Source: Candidatus Dadabacteria bacterium | GTDB lineage: Bacteria; Desulfobacterota_D; UBA1144; Nemesobacterales; UBA2774 | NCBI GenBank assembly: GCA_020027805.1 | Contig: JAHKKQ010000135.1 | Coordinates: forward strand, 1-5,906 | Direction of reading: 5' to 3' | DNA length: 5,906 nucleotides | Part shown: in pieces, positions 4,481 to 5,906 of the stretch | Position numbering within the stretch: position 1 is the first letter of the stretch | Layout: the number at the start of each line of letters is the position of its first letter | Made by a program: the position numbers and the translations under genes | The notes under the pieces: model-generated | Told to the model about the DNA's origin: nothing | Databases searched by the model: none | Seen by the model: the letters and a program-made list of their open reading frames with translations, nothing else

Positions 4481-5906
4481 CTAATCCCTTTCCACTACCT
4501 TTGCCACGGCGGCTACCTTCTCGTCAGATTCGAGATCGATGAGCGTGACACCCTGTGTGCCTCTCCCGATTACGCTTATCTCGGAAGCGTTCATCCTGAT
4601 AACCTTCCCCCCGTGCGTGGTGATTATCATGATCTGCGTATCGTTAGTCACCTGAAAAGCGCCCACGACCCTTCCGTTCCTTCCCGAGGTCTTGATCGTG
4701 ATCACGCCCTTCCCCCCGCGCCCGGTAACCCTGTACGCGGATACGAGGGTCCTCTTCCCGTATCCCATTTCGGTCACGGTAAGGACCTGGGCTTCAGGGT
4801 TTTCTATCACCTCCAGGCTTACGACCTGGTCCCCTTCGTCGAGCCTTATGCCTATTACGCCCGTTGCCGTCCTGCCCATATCCCTCACATCGTCTTCTTC
4901 GAACCTTATTGCCTGACCGAAATGTGACGTGAGGAGTATCTCGTCTTTACCGCTCGTAATCCTGGCTTCTATAAGCTCGTCGTCCTCTCTGATATTGAGC
5001 GCGATTATGCCTCCGGCACGGGGGTTGGAATAAGCCATAAGCTTGGTTTTCTTAACTATCCCGTTCTTAGTCGCCATGATGATATACTGGTTTTCCTTGA
5101 ACTCCCTCACGGGGAGCACTGCGGCAACCTTCTCGCCTTCAGATAAGTTCAGGAGATTGACGAGGGCTTTCCCTCTCGCGGTCGGGCCCGCCTCCGGTAT
5201 CTCGTGGACCTTTATCCAGTAACACCTGCCGAGGTTGGTAAAAAAGAGTACGTAATTGTGCTTGGACGCTATGAAAAGGGTCTCGACAAAATCAAGCTCT
5301 TTCGTCGTGATACCGGTCCTGCCCTTGCCCCCCCTCCTCTGACTCCGGTAGATACTCAACGGGGTTGTCTTTATATAACCGTCGTGAGTAGTAGTGACTA
5401 CCATGTCCTCGTCCGCAATGAGGTCCTCTATCGAGATTTCCTCCGAGCTCTCGAGTATCTCGGTCCGCCTCTCGTCCCCGTACCTGTCTTTTATCTCTTT
5501 CAGTTCTTCGGTGACTATCCCCAGTATCAGGTGCTCGCGCTCGAGTATCTCCTTCAGGCGCTTCACGGTATTTATGAGCTCGTTCCTTTCCTCGAGTATC
5601 TTGTCCCTCTCGAGCGCGGTAAGGCGCTGGAGCCTCATGTCGAGTATTGCCTGCGCCTGAAGCTCCGAGAGGCCGAGTTTCTGCATCAACCCGTCTCTCG
5701 CCTCCTGGGGGCTCGCCGACTTGCGGATGAGGGCAATAACCTCGTCCAAGTGGTCGAGCGCTATCTTGAGGCCTTCCAGTATGTGGAGCCTGTCTTCAGC
5801 CTTGCCCAGCTCATACTGAGTGCGCCTGGTTACGACCTCTTTCCTGTGCTCAATGAAGTGGCTTATGGCTTCCTTGAGCGGGAGCACGCGGGGCTGGTTC
5901 CTCACG
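4481..5906 (-). CDS. gyrA: DNA gyrase subunit A, C-terminal part (5' end outside window)
   Basis: The last 474 residues of GyrA, the DNA-cleaving and wrapping subunit of gyrase, which introduces negative supercoils as A2B2. The gene runs off the right edge: the GTG at 5905-5903 is an internal Val codon (context VRNQPRVLPLKE), not a start, and base 5906 is the last base of the preceding codon. About 340 N-terminal residues (winged helix with catalytic Tyr, most of the tower) are missing. Fragment residues 12-135 form the long coiled coil and C-gate, including QAQAILDMRLQRLTALE (83-99). Residues from about 165 to 474 form the DNA-wrapping beta-pinwheel. The GyrA box QRRGGKG (189-195; bases 5321-5341) identifies gyrase and separates it from topoisomerase IV ParC. 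A degenerate second box-like GRGGKG lies at 395-400. The protein stops at VVERD with no acidic tail, unlike E. coli or B. subtilis GyrA, and lacks the E. coli insertion before the C-gate. The thioesterase gene follows after 38 nt with no clear terminator between. Confidence 0.98.
   Translation of the reverse strand, partial: VRNQPRVLPLKEAISHFIEHRKEVVTRRTQYELGKAEDRLHILEGLKIALDHLDEVIALIRKSASPQEARDGLMQKLGLSELQAQAILDMRLQRLTALERDKILEERNELINTVKRLKEILEREHLILGIVTEELKEIKDRYGDERRTEILESSEEISIEDLIADEDMVVTTTHDGYIKTTPLSIYRSQRRGGKGRTGITTKELDFVETLFIASKHNYVLFFTNLGRCYWIKVHEIPEAGPTARGKALVNLLNLSEGEKVAAVLPVREFKENQYIIMATKNGIVKKTKLMAYSNPRAGGIIALNIREDDELIEARITSGKDEILLTSHFGQAIRFEEDDVRDMGRTATGVIGIRLDEGDQVVSLEVIENPEAQVLTVTEMGYGKRTLVSAYRVTGRGGKGVITIKTSGRNGRVVGAFQVTNDTQIMIITTHGGKVIRMNASEISVIGRGTQGVTLIDLESDEKVAAVAKVVERD

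Noticed and set aside
5450..5601. Three copies of CTCGAGTATCT within about 150 bp (5450-5460, 5540-5550, 5591-5601)
   Set aside because: On the coding strand each encodes Ile-Leu-Glu in the GyrA coiled-coil region and the junction after it, written with the favoured codons ATA-CTC-GAG. Codon bias and repetitive protein sequence explain it.
5903..5905. GTG as start of a 474-residue gyrA product
   Set aside because: This GTG is an internal Val codon in a conserved stretch of GyrA; the frame is open to the window edge and the N-terminal domain lies beyond it.

Overview
The window is bacterial, compact and mostly housekeeping. I infer a Gram-negative-type or deep-branching bacterium with moderately high GC (visually mid-50s percent). 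There is a sigma70-type tRNA promoter with TTGACA/TATCTT boxes, and a tRNA-Gly with an encoded CCA. The GyrA lacks the insertion of gammaproteobacterial GyrA in its tower/coiled-coil region and resembles the Bacillus-type layout. Arginine codons are dominated by AGG and isoleucine often uses ATA, in the genes of both strands that I checked, so this looks like a property of the host and not of imported DNA. I cannot name the phylum from the sequence alone.

Layout, left to right. A plus-strand gene (19-999) encodes a von Willebrand factor A (VWA) protein with an intact metal-binding MIDAS motif and a good Shine-Dalgarno site. It converges, with only 4 bp between stop codons, on a minus-strand pair: proB (glutamate 5-kinase, 2024-3166) followed by mltG (endolytic murein transglycosylase, 1004-2005). 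Upstream of proB, a tRNA-Gly(GCC) gene lies on the plus strand (3261-3337) behind a near-consensus promoter (3219-3247). Further right is a second minus-strand run: gyrA (3' part only, 4481-5906, entering from the right edge), then a hotdog-fold thioesterase (3951-4442), then a glutathione S-transferase-like gene (3343-3948).

How the genes relate. The thioesterase and GST genes are separated by 2 nt and are probably translationally coupled; they follow gyrA by 38 nt and may share its transcript. proB and mltG are 18 nt apart and very likely co-transcribed, although one serves proline synthesis and the other peptidoglycan chain termination. The tRNA gene points against both minus-strand neighbours and I see no intrinsic terminator after it, so antisense overlap with the GST gene is possible.

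I found no mobile element, CRISPR array, phage gene or obvious new system. The most open item is the VWA protein, whose partner gene (perhaps a MoxR-type AAA+ ATPase) would lie left of the window. Secondary curiosities are an 18-bp near-perfect palindrome inside the GST gene, a changed residue in a ProB signature loop, and a GyrA that ends without an acidic tail.
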